Below, piece after piece: positions 1 to 12,599 of a stretch of DNA of 64,000 nucleotides. This stretch comes from Brachionus manjavacas (Eukaryota; Rotifera; Eurotatoria; Ploima; Brachionidae): contig JAHQIY010000012.1 of the NCBI GenBank assembly GCA_019054805.1, positions 3,038,001-3,102,000 of the forward strand, given 5' to 3'. Numbering within the stretch: the stretch's first letter is position 1; each line of letters starts with the position of its first letter. Below the pieces are notes generated by a model. That model was not told the origin of the DNA. It saw nothing but the letters and a program-made list of their open reading frames with translations, and ran no database searches. Made by a program: the position numbers and the translations under genes.

Positions 1-59
1 AAGAAATCGATGAAGTTAGTTTTAGTATGTACTGTAAGTGATCAATGCCCTATAAAAGC

Positions 60-712
60 ATGAGTTCCACGAGGGTCAGTAATTAGTCCACTTCTTTTTT
101 TGCATTTTCATAAATGACATACCAAAAAGAAATAAAACAAACAGCCAATATTCGCTTCTTTTTTTATTTTTAAAAAGATAGGAAATTTTGAAAATATGAT
201 TAATGAATACCTAAAAGAAATAGAAAGATTGATATTAAAATGGAAAATAAAAATTTCTATTGAAAAGTCATGTTCCATGATTGTGAAAAAAACTAAAATT
301 AAATTCAATCTTGACCATCACATTACACTCAAAACTGACATTTAGTTCAATGGTGGATGAACTAAAAGAGCGGTGTAATTCAAGACTTAAAATAGTAAAA
401 TATCTGTCAATTAGAAAATGGGATCTAAAACCAAAAATATTAGGTAATCTTAGCAAATCTTTGATCAATCATTGATTTTAATAAACTCAAACTTTTAACA
501 GCCTCGAATCGACTTTTTGAGTTGAGTGTAAGATATGTCAGGAAGGCACTGAGTCATTCGATTGCGTTGGTCGTCAGACTAGTGTAAGAATATAGAGAAG
601 GTTTCGAATCAAGATATCAAATATCCAACCCCATTGTGTAATTGCTATCTTACCATTTCTTCTTTTTTTTCCTGAAGCTTAAACTATATAAGCATGTATC
701 ACATGTAAAATC
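60..712 (+). mobile_element. LINE-A (CR1/Jockey-type) 3' fragment
   Basis: This is a degraded reverse transcriptase tail and 3' UTR. Reading + with frame changes gives the palm motif GSVISPLLF, then INEYLKEIERLILKWKIKIS, then DELKERCNSRLKIVKYLS. These match the better copy at 31944-33985 piece by piece. The last part (500-700) carries the family's conserved C-terminal and UTR text (TCGAATCGACTTTTTGAG, TGTAATTGCTATCTTACCAT). The usual 3' end with its GAAGGAGC motif is missing because the palindromic element at 713-1936 begins there. A non-functional relic. Confidence 0.75.
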
Positions 713-1936
713 TGAAAAAGTGCGATGCTTCAGATATTTTTTTCAGTCTCAAATAAAAAAATAATTTTAAGTTAATATTGCAAGCAATTTCATATTTGAA
801 ATTAAACTCTTAAGTGATATAGAATGAGTTTAATTTTTATTTTAAAATCTGAAAAAAATATTGATAATTCTTTTTTAATTTTTAAATAATTCATTCATTT
901 ATTCTTTCCCGAGCAAATACTCATTCAGACTAGAAACATATGAAAAAACTCAAAATATAGTTAAATAATATAAAATTAAATAAATAAAAAGAATAAAAAT
1001 GAACATTAAAAAGAAAAAAAAAAAGATAAATAATTCATTTTGATTAAATTTTATATTCAATCTTTAAAAAAATGGATCTAGTCGGTTAGGTGAATCAAAG
1101 TTCACTTATTATCCGAAAAATTCTTGTTCTCAGGTTTATGAACTATTGGTTCACCCAATTTTTTTGTTCAAAATAGAATTAGACGAAGTATTTTTAGATT
1201 ATGCGAACAAATTGAATAAAGTTCAAAATTTAATAGAATGCCTTAAAATGATATAAAAATTAGATAATATGTTTTTAGGTTTTTTTTTTGGAGGAGCTTT
1301 AGAAAAAGCGTTTGCTGTGATCTGGTTGACTTGGTATTACTCTTTTCATAATCCCAAATACCCAAATGCACTCTCTTCTTAAATCTTTGCCTTTCAGCAT
1401 AAATAATAAAAATTAAAGAAAATTGTTCACCCTTTAAGAGTTTGACTTTGGGGAACAAAAATTCATCTATTTCGCAAAATTTTCCTACTCCGCCCAACTT
1501 TAAATTTTCTATGTAATTATTTTTTCTATCTCATTTTTTATCATTACATTAGCTTTTTCAAAATAGATGAAAAAATTTTAAAATAGGTGAACAATTTTTA
1601 AATTAAGTGAACTGTTTTTAGAAAAGGTGAACTAATAGTTCATAAAACCAGAGATCAAGAATTGTTCCAGTAACAGGTGGACCATAGTTTACCTAAGCGA
1701 CTAGACACAAAATCTTTGTTCGACAAAATTGATAATTTACTTTCTTTTGGTGCTTTTTAACAAATACTCAATTGATAAATAAACCACAAATATTACCTTT
1801 AAGGATCATCATATCACAAACCCAAAGTCAAAATTTGTAAAAAAATAACAAAGTTTTTCATGTTTGCAAAATTAACTTAAAATTATTTTTTTTTGAAACT
1901 TAAAAAAATATTTGAAACATTTAACGCACTTTTTCA
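713..1936. mobile_element. Palindromic TIR element, family E, copy 1
   Basis: The ends are inverted repeats: TGAAAAAGTGCG at the left and CGCACTTTTTCA at the right. A second inverted pair lies inside: 1078-1160 (CTAGTCGG...GGTTCACCC) against 1630-1707 (reverse complement, ...GCGACTAG). There is no coding potential. A second copy in opposite orientation is at 36370-38392 and is interrupted by another transposon. No clear target duplication was found. It is probably a non-autonomous DNA transposon of unknown superfamily and lies in the upstream intron of INTU. Confidence 0.7.
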
Positions 1937-2182
1937 ATGTTATTTCAACATTGGATACATTTTGAAATTCAAACACAAAAAATTAAACCATATCATTTTT
2001 AATTTTTATTTAATTTCTTAGACTTGCTTGTCTTTGCATTTATTAAACTTTATTTTAATTATTTTTTTTTATGTAATAAATAATCTTAATAAACAAATAA
2101 ATAATCTTTTGATTGTATTTCGAATTCTCAACTAATCTGGCTTCATAGTCAAGTAAAAATAATAAAGTTCTCATCTTTTTAG
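1937..2182. other. Intron sequence of INTU, nothing recognised
   Basis: AT-rich sequence with no supported coding or repeat. It ends in the acceptor TCATCTTTTTAG just before the first visible INTU exon. The 5' part of the gene (its PDZ region) must lie left of the window. Confidence 0.5.
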
Positions 2183-5100
2183 AACGACTTAATTTACTGC
2201 TACCCAAGAGTTGACTCTGGCCATGCTTACCGAAAACTAAACAACACAATCCTCTCTCAATTAATTGAAGTAATTCGCGGTCTTTTCATGACTCTGTCCT
2301 ATGCTGTCAAAGACATCAATGCCAATGACCAAGCAATATGGTAAGCATTTTAGTTTTGTTTCAGACTAATTTTTAATTTTTGTTCGGATCAGTTCAACTA
2401 TAGACTACCAGGGAATGATTTTGAATGTTTGTTTTCTTCATAACAACTTTGGCAATAAAGGCCTTTTGGTGATCATTGTGCCTAGAGATCAAATAGATCA
2501 GCAATATTTCAAAACACTGGCCAAAAATTTAAATGACACCTACAAATTTACTTTTGGCTCGCAAACTCTAAATACCATGGTTAATCAGGATGAAAATTTA
2601 GAAAGCAAAAACATGCTGCGATCTGAACTGGATGCATTTTTTAACCACTTTCACACACGACTAATTCAGTCGTCTCTTTTTAAGACGTTTAATGCTAATT
2701 CAAAAAATTTATCCTTTTATGATAAAGTTTGGTGCTACAACGAAATGAAAACCAAGGTGTTTGACTCAATGCCTTTTTTCGAGCTGCCGGCAGGACTCAA
2801 AATTGATCTGGAAACAGTTTTGAGCGACCTAGAGAGCCAAGAACCAGTTGATTTAGGCAGAAATGATAGTGGATATCGCCGTTTGTTTCATGTGTACGGC
2901 TCATGTCTATTTTTTCAAAATAATCTTCTGGTCAGCCATTTTGATGAGTCGGTGACAAAACTTGTGTTCAATTTTTGCGATCATTACAACTACTTTAACC
3001 ATACAAAGAATGGAAATCATTTCAGGATCTGGAGAGAAGTGGAAATCGAGCGAAAACTGGACAATTCAAGACATTTTTTGGTTCTAATAGGACTTGTAAG
3101 ACTTTTTCCTAATTTTTCTTATTTATTTTGTTTAAAATAAACAAAAATTAATCAGATCAGATAATTTTTTTTTTGGACTGATCATCTTTACACTGGCCGC
3201 AAATTAGGTAGAATCTAAAATTTATTGGCTACAAATTATTTTCGTAGTAAAAATAATTAAATTCGTAGCAAAAAAAATAAAAATAAAAGCAAAAATTCAT
3301 TAGTAAAAGTAGCAAAATAAATTTATCAGTAGTAAAAAAAATAAAAAAAATTGTAAATTATTATATCAAATATTTATTAATAAAAAAATTCACACATTAC
3401 TTAGAAATGTTGTTTAGTGTTATTTTATGGATTTTTTCTAGGACGGCCTCTTTTTCTCGGAGCTAAATTTGAAGATGCTGTTGGTTGTACAATAGTTTGA
3501 AAGTCATTATTAATACTTTCGGCTTGATCTTGATCATTATCATTTTCATTTGGAAGCGGATCTTGGTTGATTAATTGAGCCATTGAAATTGGAAATTCGT
3601 AGTTAAAACTTTGTTGTTTTTTCTTTTGCTGCCCAAGAATAACCTTCAAATTTATTTTTAATCATATCAAGGGCTTGATTGTAAGTTTCAAAGTCAGCAT
3701 GATGATTATAAGCTCTGCTTGCTTTTCTTGCTTTTTTAACGGGAATTTCTTCTATTTCGGTATCATTTTCGGTGTCCTCTTCATTTCTTTGGGTCACGAG
3801 AATTGATGTAGTTGAAGATTCGGTATCGCTCATTTTTAGTTTTTAAATTTTCAGATTTGTATATTTAAATTCCAAAATTTTTTTACATTATATACATTAA
3901 TAAGTGATAATTGAGTAGTGTTATTAATAAGTGATATATCAATTATATTGAGTAATTGATAATTGAGTAGTTATCAATCAAAAATTAAATTATATTTACT
4001 ATTGAAAAAATACTTTTGCTACTAATTAATTTATTTTACTATTAACAACCTTTTTTTACTACTTTTTTATTTAATTTACTACGTGTAATATTTGCTACGA
4101 TTTTTTATTAAATTTGCTACTAGTTTAATTATTTTTGCTACTGGATTAAATAGTAGCCAAAATTTATTTGATCAACTTTATCATTTCTCAAAACTATCAT
4201 TTATCATTTACTTTAATTTTACATCAAAAAATGTAAATTTACATTAAATTACCTCAGATTTTAGAAAGCAATAAAATGATAGCTCGTGTAAAATAGTGTA
4301 AAATTACGTAATTTCAAGTCAAACTTATCAAAAATGCTGACGGCCAAAAAAGTTTAATTTTTCGGATATAAATGTTATTACTAATGTATTTTTTAGTTTT
4401 ATAATAACTTGAAATTTTACATTCTATTGTGTAATTTTTCAAAAAAAATGATAATAAAGCTAATTTTTTGTTATAAAAAGCTGGATTTTTAAAGAATTAG
4501 ACCAATTACCACCATTTTTAATGAGAATAGCAATAGCCTTAAAAATTTTATTATGAAAATTTTTCGATGCTATTATTTTTTTATAAAATTATTTTAGTTC
4601 GTGTCAAACCATCTTAATTGGGTTCAAATCCGGTGATCTAGAAGCAGAACAGAGTTGGCTAAAATTCCCAAATTAAAAGCTAAAATTATCCTGAATTAGT
4701 TTTTTATTAAATAGAGCAATTTTTCCAAAATTATTAAAGAAGTTTTCTTATAAATATTTTTTAAGGCTATTGCTATTAAAATTGGTCTAATTCATTTAAA
4801 CAAAAATATTTAATTTTAATAGAAAAAATTAATATTTTTTACAGTTCATTACATTATTTTAGGTAAAATTACGAAATAAATGTAAAAAAGTGTAATATTT
4901 TGGGACCATATCATTACATAGAAAAAAACACATAGAAAATTGAATTTGAATAGAGATAAGTTTGGCATAGGATTAATTGAACTAGCTAAAAGGATGAAAT
5001 CAACTAGATAATTTTTTTAACTAATAGATAAAAAAACAAAACACTACATAAAAATATTTTTTACTAGACAAAAAATTTTTTTTGATAGACAAGAAAATGA

Positions 5101-8100
5101 AAAAAATTATATAAAAAAATGAGTACTTATATTTTTCTTCTTTTATGGCGCGACTCATGAACATGATCAGCATAATTTTGATTATTGTTTAAAGCAGCTC
5201 TTTTTTTTGATGGAGTGGCTTGAAAATCGTTGTCAATTTTTTTGGGTCTACCACGACCACGTTTGGGTTGAGTTGTGTCTACACCAGCAGGAATTCTTAA
5301 TTTTACGTAGTTTATTTCTTCTTTTTTTTCGTTTGATTTGTCGAAGTCGTACTAAAATCCGGAACTGATTTAAAAATAATTTACAAAAGTCAATAGTTTA
5401 TTTATATTGTAAATTTAATAAAATTAACGGAAAATTAACAAAAAAATTATTTTTTACTTCGTGTAACACGCCGTTCAATTTGACAAATTTTTACTTCTAA
5501 AATTTTTTTTAAACTAAGTAATGCGTCGGGCTCAAAAAACATTCTAATTTTTCAATATTTACATTCAACGCTTCGTCAGGTATTGAAGCTGGAATAATTT
5601 TCAACATATCTTCCTTAATTAAAACCGACTTATCAAGAAGAACACTCACATCACAAACAAAATAAGACAAAGTTTTCAATTGACTTTTGAGTTTCAAACG
5701 TTTTATTGATTAAAAATTATTGATTTGAGAATTAAATCTAATTGTACAATAATTGTTATTAAAATATAAAGTAAGAATTGTCAGACATATCGTAAATTGC
5801 TACAAAAATATAAATTATAAATTATAAACTAGTTATATGATATATGATATATTTTAGTATATTTCCTTAAAAAATAATTTTTAGATTTTTTATTTCAAAA
5901 TTTATTACTCAAAATTACTTAAAAACGAACTTTCTGATCTCAGAAACTGATTGTGTAAAACTTGGCAAGCTGTCCTTTTCAGAATTCTCCACATCTTTCA
6001 ACTCAGGCTCTATTATATTACCTGGATGTTTCCTCCCAGATTTAGTATTTTTTTTTATTTCTTGTTGATTATGTTAAACTAAAAATTATGTTACTCTTTG
6101 TTTTTTTATTAACTAGACCTAAACTAATCTGAACAGCTAAAAGATGGCAACAGTCATTTTGTTCTACACAAGAGCATTTGATTCTTGGACTCATATTCAC
6201 AACAAAAACATTATCTGCCTCATCTTTTACATTGAAACAACCCATTTTAGCTGAAAATTGAATATTGTCTTGATCAATTTTCCATTTTGCTCTCATTGTC
6301 TTGGAACTGAATTCTGGCTTGAATGAAGTAGAAGAATTTGAACAATTTGGAACAATTTTTTTTACTGCTTGAACCAATTCATCAATGTTATTGTTTTGTT
6401 ATTGAAAAAATAGTAATTTTATTCAACTCACACTAGTCTTTTTTGAAATATTTACTTGTATTATTTATTAAATTAAAAATTAACTTAATTTTAATAATTG
6501 AAAAATTTTTTGAAAATTTTTTTTAAAATCATATATTTTTTAAATTTTTCTGGTTCCGTGTTTTAGACTATTCCGGTTGCAAGTTTTACAAAAGATGGTT
6601 CCGGTTCCGAGAATTAGCAGGTAATTTTCAACTTGAACTTAGTTCCGGACTTTAGTATATAGTTCTGGGTTCCGGATTTTATTTTGGTTCCGGGTTCCAT
6701 GTTCCGGTTCCGGATTTTAGGGACAACCTTCATTTTATGATATATTGACGATTTTTGATAATACAGAATGAATATTTTTATCAAATAAAATCAAATTATT
6801 TTTGTAAAAAAAGGAGAAACAAAATTTTAAATTTTTCATAAAAAATGACGTCATTGTGATCATTTTTGTCCTTTAAGTCTAATTATGTTAAATATTTTAT
6901 TTTTAGGGGTAAATGGGTGGGATTTTTGGGTATTCAGGTGATACATCATTAACCTCTTAACCCATTTAAAAATAACAACATTAGACAACGGACCCATCGA
7001 CTATTTTAAAATTCTACTGAAAATTAAGACCCACTGAAAACGATAAGCAAATAAGGTCAGTTCAAACTTGTTCCGTCATCGGATCAAAAATTGTCAAACA
7101 TAATTGCCAATTTGAAAAATTCTACCGAATTAGCCGAAAAAAAACTTTGAATTAAGAAAAAAAGGTTTGAAAATTTTTTAAAAATATTTCATTTATATAT
7201 ATGGATTCATCTCTTCAAGATCTACAAGAATATGTGGGTTAAATATTATTTATTTATTTGTTTTCTGTACCGAGCTAAAGCTCCTTCAGAATAAATTAAA
7301 AATAAAATAAAAAAAATAAAATAAAAATAAAATTAAAGTAAATAAAATTAGATAAAAAAAAAAAAAAAAAAGAATCAAAATAGAGTAAATAAGCTAAAAA
7401 AAATTAAAGTTGAAAAGACATAAATTGGAAAAGATTGTTTCATGTGGCACATGTTTAAATAGTTCAAGTTCCAGGAAAAAAAGAAGAAATAGTAAGGTAG
7501 CAATTACACAATGGAGTTGGGTATTCAATATATCTCGATTCGAAACCTTCTTTGTATTCTTTCACACATTAATACATACATTAAATACATTTAGGCTGTG
7601 TTATCATTTGTTTGATCGAATTTAATAAAATAATCGTTATCAAAATATTGAGTAACTATTCAGTTATATCTAGTGTTTTTAATTATATCTAGTTAATTAA
7701 AAAATTATCTAGCATTTTAATTTTTTTCTCTTTTAAGTTAATAATTTTATCTAGTAAGTTCATCTCTTTATATAGAATAAGTTTTTCTGAAAATTGTATC
7801 AGCTGATACCAAGCTTGAATCACCAATTATTTCTTTCTGCAAATAACCTGCAACATTATTTTTAAAACTTTCAAAAGAGATCAAAGAGAAAAAAAAGAGT
7901 TGAAATTTAAATTAAAAATATTTAGAATTTCTAGATAAATTAATAGGAATCTTGTCATACTAATTTTTAATTATTTTATGATATAATAGCTTAATAGATT
8001 TTTTTGACCAAGTATTTTACCAAAAAAAATGACAATTTTTTCAATGTTAATTTTTCTATGTAATAAATTTCGGGCAAAAAATAATAATTTTTCAATGTAA

Positions 8101-9400
8101 ATTTTCTATGTTATTTTTTTCTATGTAATGATATAGAGCCGTCTCAGGATTTTTGTTAAATTTGACTTAAATTTTATTTCATTCTTTATTTGATGTTATT
8201 TTATGTAATCTTGCATGTTTTGATGTAAAATTACCTGTTAAGCGGTTAATGAATTTTAAAGCTTGAGTTCCAAGTTTTTTTCCTCTTCATTTTTTAGCAA
8301 TTTTGAATAAATTTTTTATTTTAATTTGTATGAATATTTTGTAAATTCTTTTAATTGATCTATTTATTAACTCTTGTCTTTAACCTTTTCAGAAAGACTT
8401 CATAGCTGCAATGATAATTGAGTCTGGAGGATCGATTGCCAAAGAGTAATCAAAGTTAATCAATTTTAAAAATTAACTTAAATTCCCTTTTTTGTCAAGG
8501 ATCGACCAGTACAAAATTGTTGAACCAAACAACTTTTACATCCAAAAACTTCTGTACAGCCTTTTGGACTTGGACAACAGCGGTCTCATGATGGAAGTAA
8601 ATCAAACTCTTTCATCTAAAACATCCAAGATTTTCTTCAACATGGACAAATTCCTAGTTTCGAAGAAAAAAAGGCTGAAAATGAGCGACAAAAAGCGCTC
8701 GCTGAGTCAAAGTCCAATACGACTTAAAGATGGCCGCAGCCGTTCTTTGTCCCAAACAAAAAATCAAACTGAGTGCACTCACAGACCAGTGGTTTCAGCG
8801 TCAAATGATGAAAATGAATCAAGCGATGAAATGGAATCAATAAATGAAAAAATCTATCAGACCAAGAGCCTAAGCCGGCACAATTCGATCTCAGATATTG
8901 GCCGGATGTCTTTTAGAGGCGGAAATTGGACCAACACTCAAGACGAGAACAAGATATTCAATGATCTTTATCTGGTAAATGCGGTTCTCTATTATGCATC
9001 ATCTGACAATGGAATGAATGGGGTTTTGTTTACACCGCGCCATTTCGACATCAACTCAAGTCTGTTTCAGCGTTTTTTCTACAATTACATTCAGTGTTGC
9101 TTCAATATAAAAAGTTTGTTCGAAGATGTGATGGAGTTGAAGTTTGCTGATGATTCTTGTCATCAAGTAATGGAGCAAGGAGTGCTGTTGGATATGGAAA
9201 TTGACGATGGCAAGCAACCAGCGAATAAAGCTAGAAAAGAGCTGAATTTTTGGGTAGTTGGAAGGCGAAGGCTCCAGAGAAACGACTCCCAATCCCAATG
9301 GGTTGTTATTGGCGATTTTTTTGTCTGTTTTCATGATAATTTAGAAGATGTTGTTTTGGAGCTTGCTTTCGATTTGGGTTTTAGTAAAATGAGCTTTTAA
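2183..9400 (+). CDS. INTU: Protein inturned (CPLANE complex), 3' part
   Basis: Exons 2183-2340, 2393-3095, 8393-8445 and 8500-9400 join in one frame to 604 residues plus TAA. The 5' end lies outside the window. The splice sites are GTAAGC/GATCAG, GTAAGA/TTTCAG and GTAATC/GTCAAG. The first exon gives DLIYCYP and IRGLFMTLSYA. The second gives SDLES...GYRRLFHVYGSCLFF, FRIWREV and FLVLIGL. The third gives KDFIAAMIIESGG. The last ends NFWVVGRR...VVIGDFFVCFHDN...LELAFDLGF. These match the order and text of animal Inturned. With Fuzzy and WDPCP, Inturned forms the CPLANE effector at the ciliary base, which recruits IFT-A and acts in planar polarity. The middle of the last exon (residues about 340-440) is a low-complexity Ser/Arg/Glu-rich linker. 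One intron has swollen to 5.3 kb with transposons; the others are about 52 bp. AATAAA lies at 9436. Confidence 0.92.
3227..4158 (-). mobile_element. MULE deletion derivative with 10-bp TSD
   Basis: The target duplication AAAATTTATT is perfect at 3217-3226 and 4159-4168. The ends are GGCTACAAATT and ...AGTAGCC. The subterminal zones are crowded with GTAGCAAA/GTAGTAAA repeats on the left and TTTGCTAC/TTTTACTAC on the right. On the minus strand, 3833-3603 reads MSDTESSTTS... and ends WAAKEKTTKF, resembling an acidic N-terminus running into a FLYWCH-like finger. A second frame, to 3425, ends in the AT-hook APRKRGRPRKNP-stop. The two stretches overlap in different frames, so the protein is a fused N and C end with the catalytic core gone. 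A 10-bp duplication and GG termini fit Mutator-like elements. Confidence 0.8.
4200..4910 (-). mobile_element. Tc1/mariner-derived palindromic remnant
   Basis: On the minus strand, 4638-4606 reads SRSPDLNPIKMV, the signature around the second catalytic acidic position of Tc1-type transposases. The flanks are palindromic: 4498-4566 (GACCAATTACCACC, AATAGCAATAGCC) is the reverse complement of 4725-4795. The left arm 4215-4345 also matches the inverse of 8140-8260, right of the next element. The original Tc1-like unit may therefore span 4200-8260 and be split by the MULE. The boundaries are uncertain. Confidence 0.55.
4913..8138 (-). mobile_element. MULE with SWIM finger and AT-hook remnants
   Basis: The ends share ATATCATTACATAGAAAA in inverted orientation (4913 and 8138). 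The same end occurs at 41617. The minus strand carries broken transposase pieces in the expected order. At 6377-6069 there is a SWIM zinc finger, IKCSCVEQNDCCHLLAVQIS, of the CxC...CxH type typical of MULEs. At 5697-5509 there is an unassigned stretch. Near 5270-5243 there is an AT-hook tail, QPKRGRGRPKKID, followed by a basic end and stop at about 5128. The DDE core is not recognisable. A LINE-A 3' end sits inside at 7245-7590. The element lies in the large INTU intron. Confidence 0.7.
7245..7590 (-). mobile_element. LINE-A 3' end
   Basis: This is the inverse of the family tail. It begins with (TTTA)n and the motif TGTACCGAGCTAAAGCTCC at 7266, then a poly-AT UTR. It then runs backwards through the conserved C-terminal text (AATAGTAAGGTAGCAATTAC, TCTCGATTCGAAACCTTC). 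It is antisense to INTU. Confidence 0.8.
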
Positions 9401-9829
9401 TTTATTTTTTTTTATTAACACTTCTTTTATTCAAAAATAAAATTCTAAATTTAAAACATTTTTATTAAAAAGAATTAGATTAAAATTTAGTTTAATTGTG
9501 TATGAAAAGAAATTATTTGGCTGAAAAAATTCAACATTTTAATGTTTGAATTAAAATTTTAAAATTTTTTTTTACAAAATCTGTAAAAATTAAGCTAGAA
9601 TCTGCTTTATTTCGATAAGTGTTAATTTGACAAATTAGATTCGAAAAAATTTATTTCAGAAAAATATTTTTCGACAAGTACTTATTGAACAAAATTAAAA
9701 TGATGAACAAGTAAAATTGAACTAAAAGATACTTTTCAATATATTTTTCCGGAAAGTAATTTAAGATATAATTTTCTTTCTAATTTCAATATCATTTTTA
9801 ATAGATGAAAATTTTCATGAATAAAAATT
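9401..9829. other. INTU 3' flank
   Basis: AT-rich, with the INTU polyadenylation signal AATAAA at 9436-9441. No other feature was seen. Confidence 0.5.
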
Positions 9830-9945
9830 TTCGCATAAAACCAAGGATGGTACATTCAACTGGAGATGTAATAATGGAATATTTCCAAACTGTCCAGGGA
9901 CTGTAAAGACCGCTGGTAAACAAAAGCCGAGGTATGGACAATATA
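9830..9945 (+). pseudogene. FLYWCH-like zinc finger remnant (MULE N-terminus)
   Basis: The + strand reads KTKDGTFNWRCNNGIFPNC and then PGTVKTAGKQK. The spacing WRC...C...T after a GTF turn is that of FLYWCH fingers, which open many animal MULE transposases. No start, downstream finger histidines or catalytic domain were found, so it is a transposon fossil rather than a host gene. Confidence 0.5.
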
Positions 9946-10066
9946 TTTTTATATACAATTATTCAACAATTCAAATATATTTTATTTCAACTAATTTTCA
10001 ATTTACCAATTTATATTTTAACATAAATTCTACCGGAAATTATTTGAAAATTTAACAATCATTTAA

Positions 10067-10127
10067 TAGTTGAATAATCGAATAATCGAATGGTCCTAGA
10101 GTTGAATAATCGAATAATCGAATAATT
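10067..10127. repeat. Two-copy 31-bp tandem repeat
   Basis: The unit TTGAATAATCGAATAATCGA occurs twice, joined by ATGGTCCTAGAG. It is simple minisatellite-like sequence. Confidence 0.7.
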
Positions 10128-10193
10128 GGTAAATATCGAATTTTGTCCATGACTGTCGATTCAACAGTGAAAGGGTGACTCTACAGTGCTGCT

Positions 10194-10606
10194 ATGATAC
10201 GATGAATTCACAATATTTTACGTAAAATTACGTTAATTCACCAAATTTGACGATAAATTACGTGAAATGACAAATTCTAGAAAACGTCATTTGACGTAAA
10301 ATTTCGTAAATTAACGTTTTTTTACGTAATTTTTAGTCAAATTTAGTCAAACAAAATTGCCAAAATTTTTGGAAAAAATCGAACATTCCGTGAAAAAAAT
10401 TTTTTTTTATTTTTTTTCATTGAAAGTTTTTAGAACAAGTTTTAAAGGTAAAAAAGGTTGTACAAGTTTTAAACGTTAATTTTTGAAATTTTACGTCAAA
10501 TGACGTTTTCTAGAATTTGTCATTTCACGTAATTTATCGTCAAATTTGGTGAATTAACGTAATTTTACGTAAAATATTGTGAATTCATCGTATCATAGCA
10601 GCACTG
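10194..10606. mobile_element. Tc1/mariner-like MITE, CAGTGCTGC ends, TA TSD
   Basis: TA flanks both ends (10192-10193 and 10607-10608). The inverted repeats are about 120 bp: CAGTGCTGCTATGATACGAT at the left, matched by the reverse complement at 10487-10606. The arms are full of TTACGTAA-like words. There is no coding. A TA duplication and a CAGTG start fit non-autonomous Tc1/mariner elements. A related orphan end is at 54490-54567. Confidence 0.85.
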
Positions 10607-10869
10607 TAAGTCCACTCAGTGTGTCTTGTGTTTATGAGTTAGCTATCATCAACGCAATCGAAAAGGTGTACCCTGATAGCGAGTTAGCCGGCTGTTTTTT
10701 TCACCTGAAAAAGTCCATTTGGCATAAAACTTACAATTATTTTGAGTGAATGTATATTAAGCTATTCTCAGAAATTTCAAAATTTAGTACAAAAATTACA
10801 TATCAAAAACGAAAAAATTTTTTTTAAAATAAAATTTAAAAAAAAAAACAGCCCTTATAATTTTTATTC

Positions 10870-11115
10870 AATTTTACAAGTGTTTCTTCAAACAGTATAA
10901 TATTGTACATATTTTTACAAACGAATTCTAAGCTCCGCAAAAACTGCAATGTTCTTTAAAATACATACCATGAAAAAACACTAACCGATTCAGATTCAAG
11001 TATTAATGACGAAGCTCCACCACAAAGAAAAACCCAGACATGAAACAAAAAAGCGTGGCCGACCAGTGGGTTCCAAAAAAAAACTCAATAAAAATACTTG
11101 TGTAATCAAATAATT
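10870..11115 (+). mobile_element. Fragment of TIR element with AT-hook tail
   Basis: 10890-10980 matches the left terminal repeat of the element at 13048-14616 (AACAGTATAATATTGTACAT, then CTGCAAAAAC words). Just downstream on + are an acidic stretch, DSDSSINDEAPPQRK, and, in a shifted frame, KKRGRPVGSKKKLN with a stop at about 11110. This is the same kind of AT-hook protein tail seen at 3425, 5243 and 16925. It links the 13048 family to the MULE-like group. Confidence 0.5.
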
Positions 11116-12599
11116 TTTTTGTACCTGAAAAAATAAAAACATACTAATTCTATTATATTTGTTTTATTTTTTATAATATCGATTAAATATAATAAAATTG
11201 TTCCTAAGTTCAGTATTTTTGTTTTTTGTTAACAGTTTCCTTGATAAATATTGTCATAAGTAAAAATAATATTACCATTTTTATTATTTATATTTAAAAA
11301 ATGTTTTTTTTTGTTGGTTTGTATTGTTCTGAAAACGTTAAAAGCATTATTCCAACTTGATTAACGATCAGCATTTCTTTCATACCAACCCACATTGTAC
11401 TTAGAAAGCCAATATTTGTCACAATGATCAGAAGATTTTTTATATGTCTTGGAGCAAAATTTATTTAAAGCTCTTTTTAAATTTTTAAAAATTATTAATG
11501 ATTTTTTTTTGGATTAAAATCAAGAATAATATTTAGTTTTTATTTTTTAAATCAGAAAATTAGTTGACTTGACTTAAATAAAAAAAAAAATTTCAATTCA
11601 TTGACTTGACTTGACTTAAGACTTGTGGCTTAAAAACAAGTCTGATTTCAAGAACTTTGGTACAATTTTGTTGAAGGATTTTAAAAAATGAAGTTTTTTT
11701 GCTCGGGATAAAATGTTTTTACCTTGACATTAAATTTAGAATGTATTTTTGTTTCAAGTTTTAATATTTAGTTTTATTAATTTGAGAAAAAAAATTAATT
11801 TATCTAACAAGGACACACCAGACCAAAAATCATAAAATGAAATACTAAAATAGATAAAATTCCGAATAGAAGTCCTAGATGAACCGAATATAGATAAAAA
11901 AATTGAGGATCATTGTAATCTCTTGGCCAAGTCCACAATGCTTCTTCAATGCAAATCTGAGACGGATACTTGTCCATTTGACATCGCTGTACCCAGGTTA
12001 AATTTTTTCTAAATTAAAAAAAATCAATTAATTAATTTTGCCTTTTCATTAACCAAAATTACTAAATATTCTATTATATTATACAAGCATAACTTGAAAA
12101 TTGTAAGAATCCATTTCTATTATTTAATTCCAAAAAATCATGTTTTTTAAATTTAATTAAAATTTAATAAAAAAATCTGTTTTCTTGCTTTCCAAGGCTT
12201 TATATCTCTTCGCAGTTTTGGTTAGTAAAAACAGTATTATGTGTTTTTAGAAATTGATGAAAATCAACTTTTCCTCAATAACATTTAGAAAATCAAATAG
12301 TTTATTTTTGTTTTTTAAAGATAAATTAATGATGAATAATATTTGTTAAGCAAAATTAGCAAATAATTTTTTTTAATAATTTTAGTAAGAGTTCCAGTAA
12401 TTTTGGTTAAAAATTAATAAATCGCCATATTTTTAGTAAATTGAAGTTTGTAATCAAATTTAATAATCATGATCAAAAATTTTCTCAATTAAAGATTTTT
12501 TAGCCTGAAGTTGACCATTTTGTATACCTGGGATGTCGTGTGACAAAAGACTCGAAATCTAGTTCCGAGATCCAAAGAAGAAAATCAATATGAAAATCA
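11116..12599. other. Intergenic AT-rich DNA with hAT-end fragment
   Basis: No gene was recognised. 11600-11650 carries TTGACTTGACTTGACTTAAG, the CAAGTC/GACTTG repeat typical of the hAT ends elsewhere in the window (19142, 19860, 45480, 59160). The rest has no recognisable feature. Confidence 0.45.

Noticed and set aside
1243-1497. 84-codon minus ORF
   Set aside because: It falls within the palindromic family E element and is not conserved in the second copy.
9056-9334. Minus ORF opposite the INTU last exon
   Set aside because: Shadow of the INTU frame; no homology.
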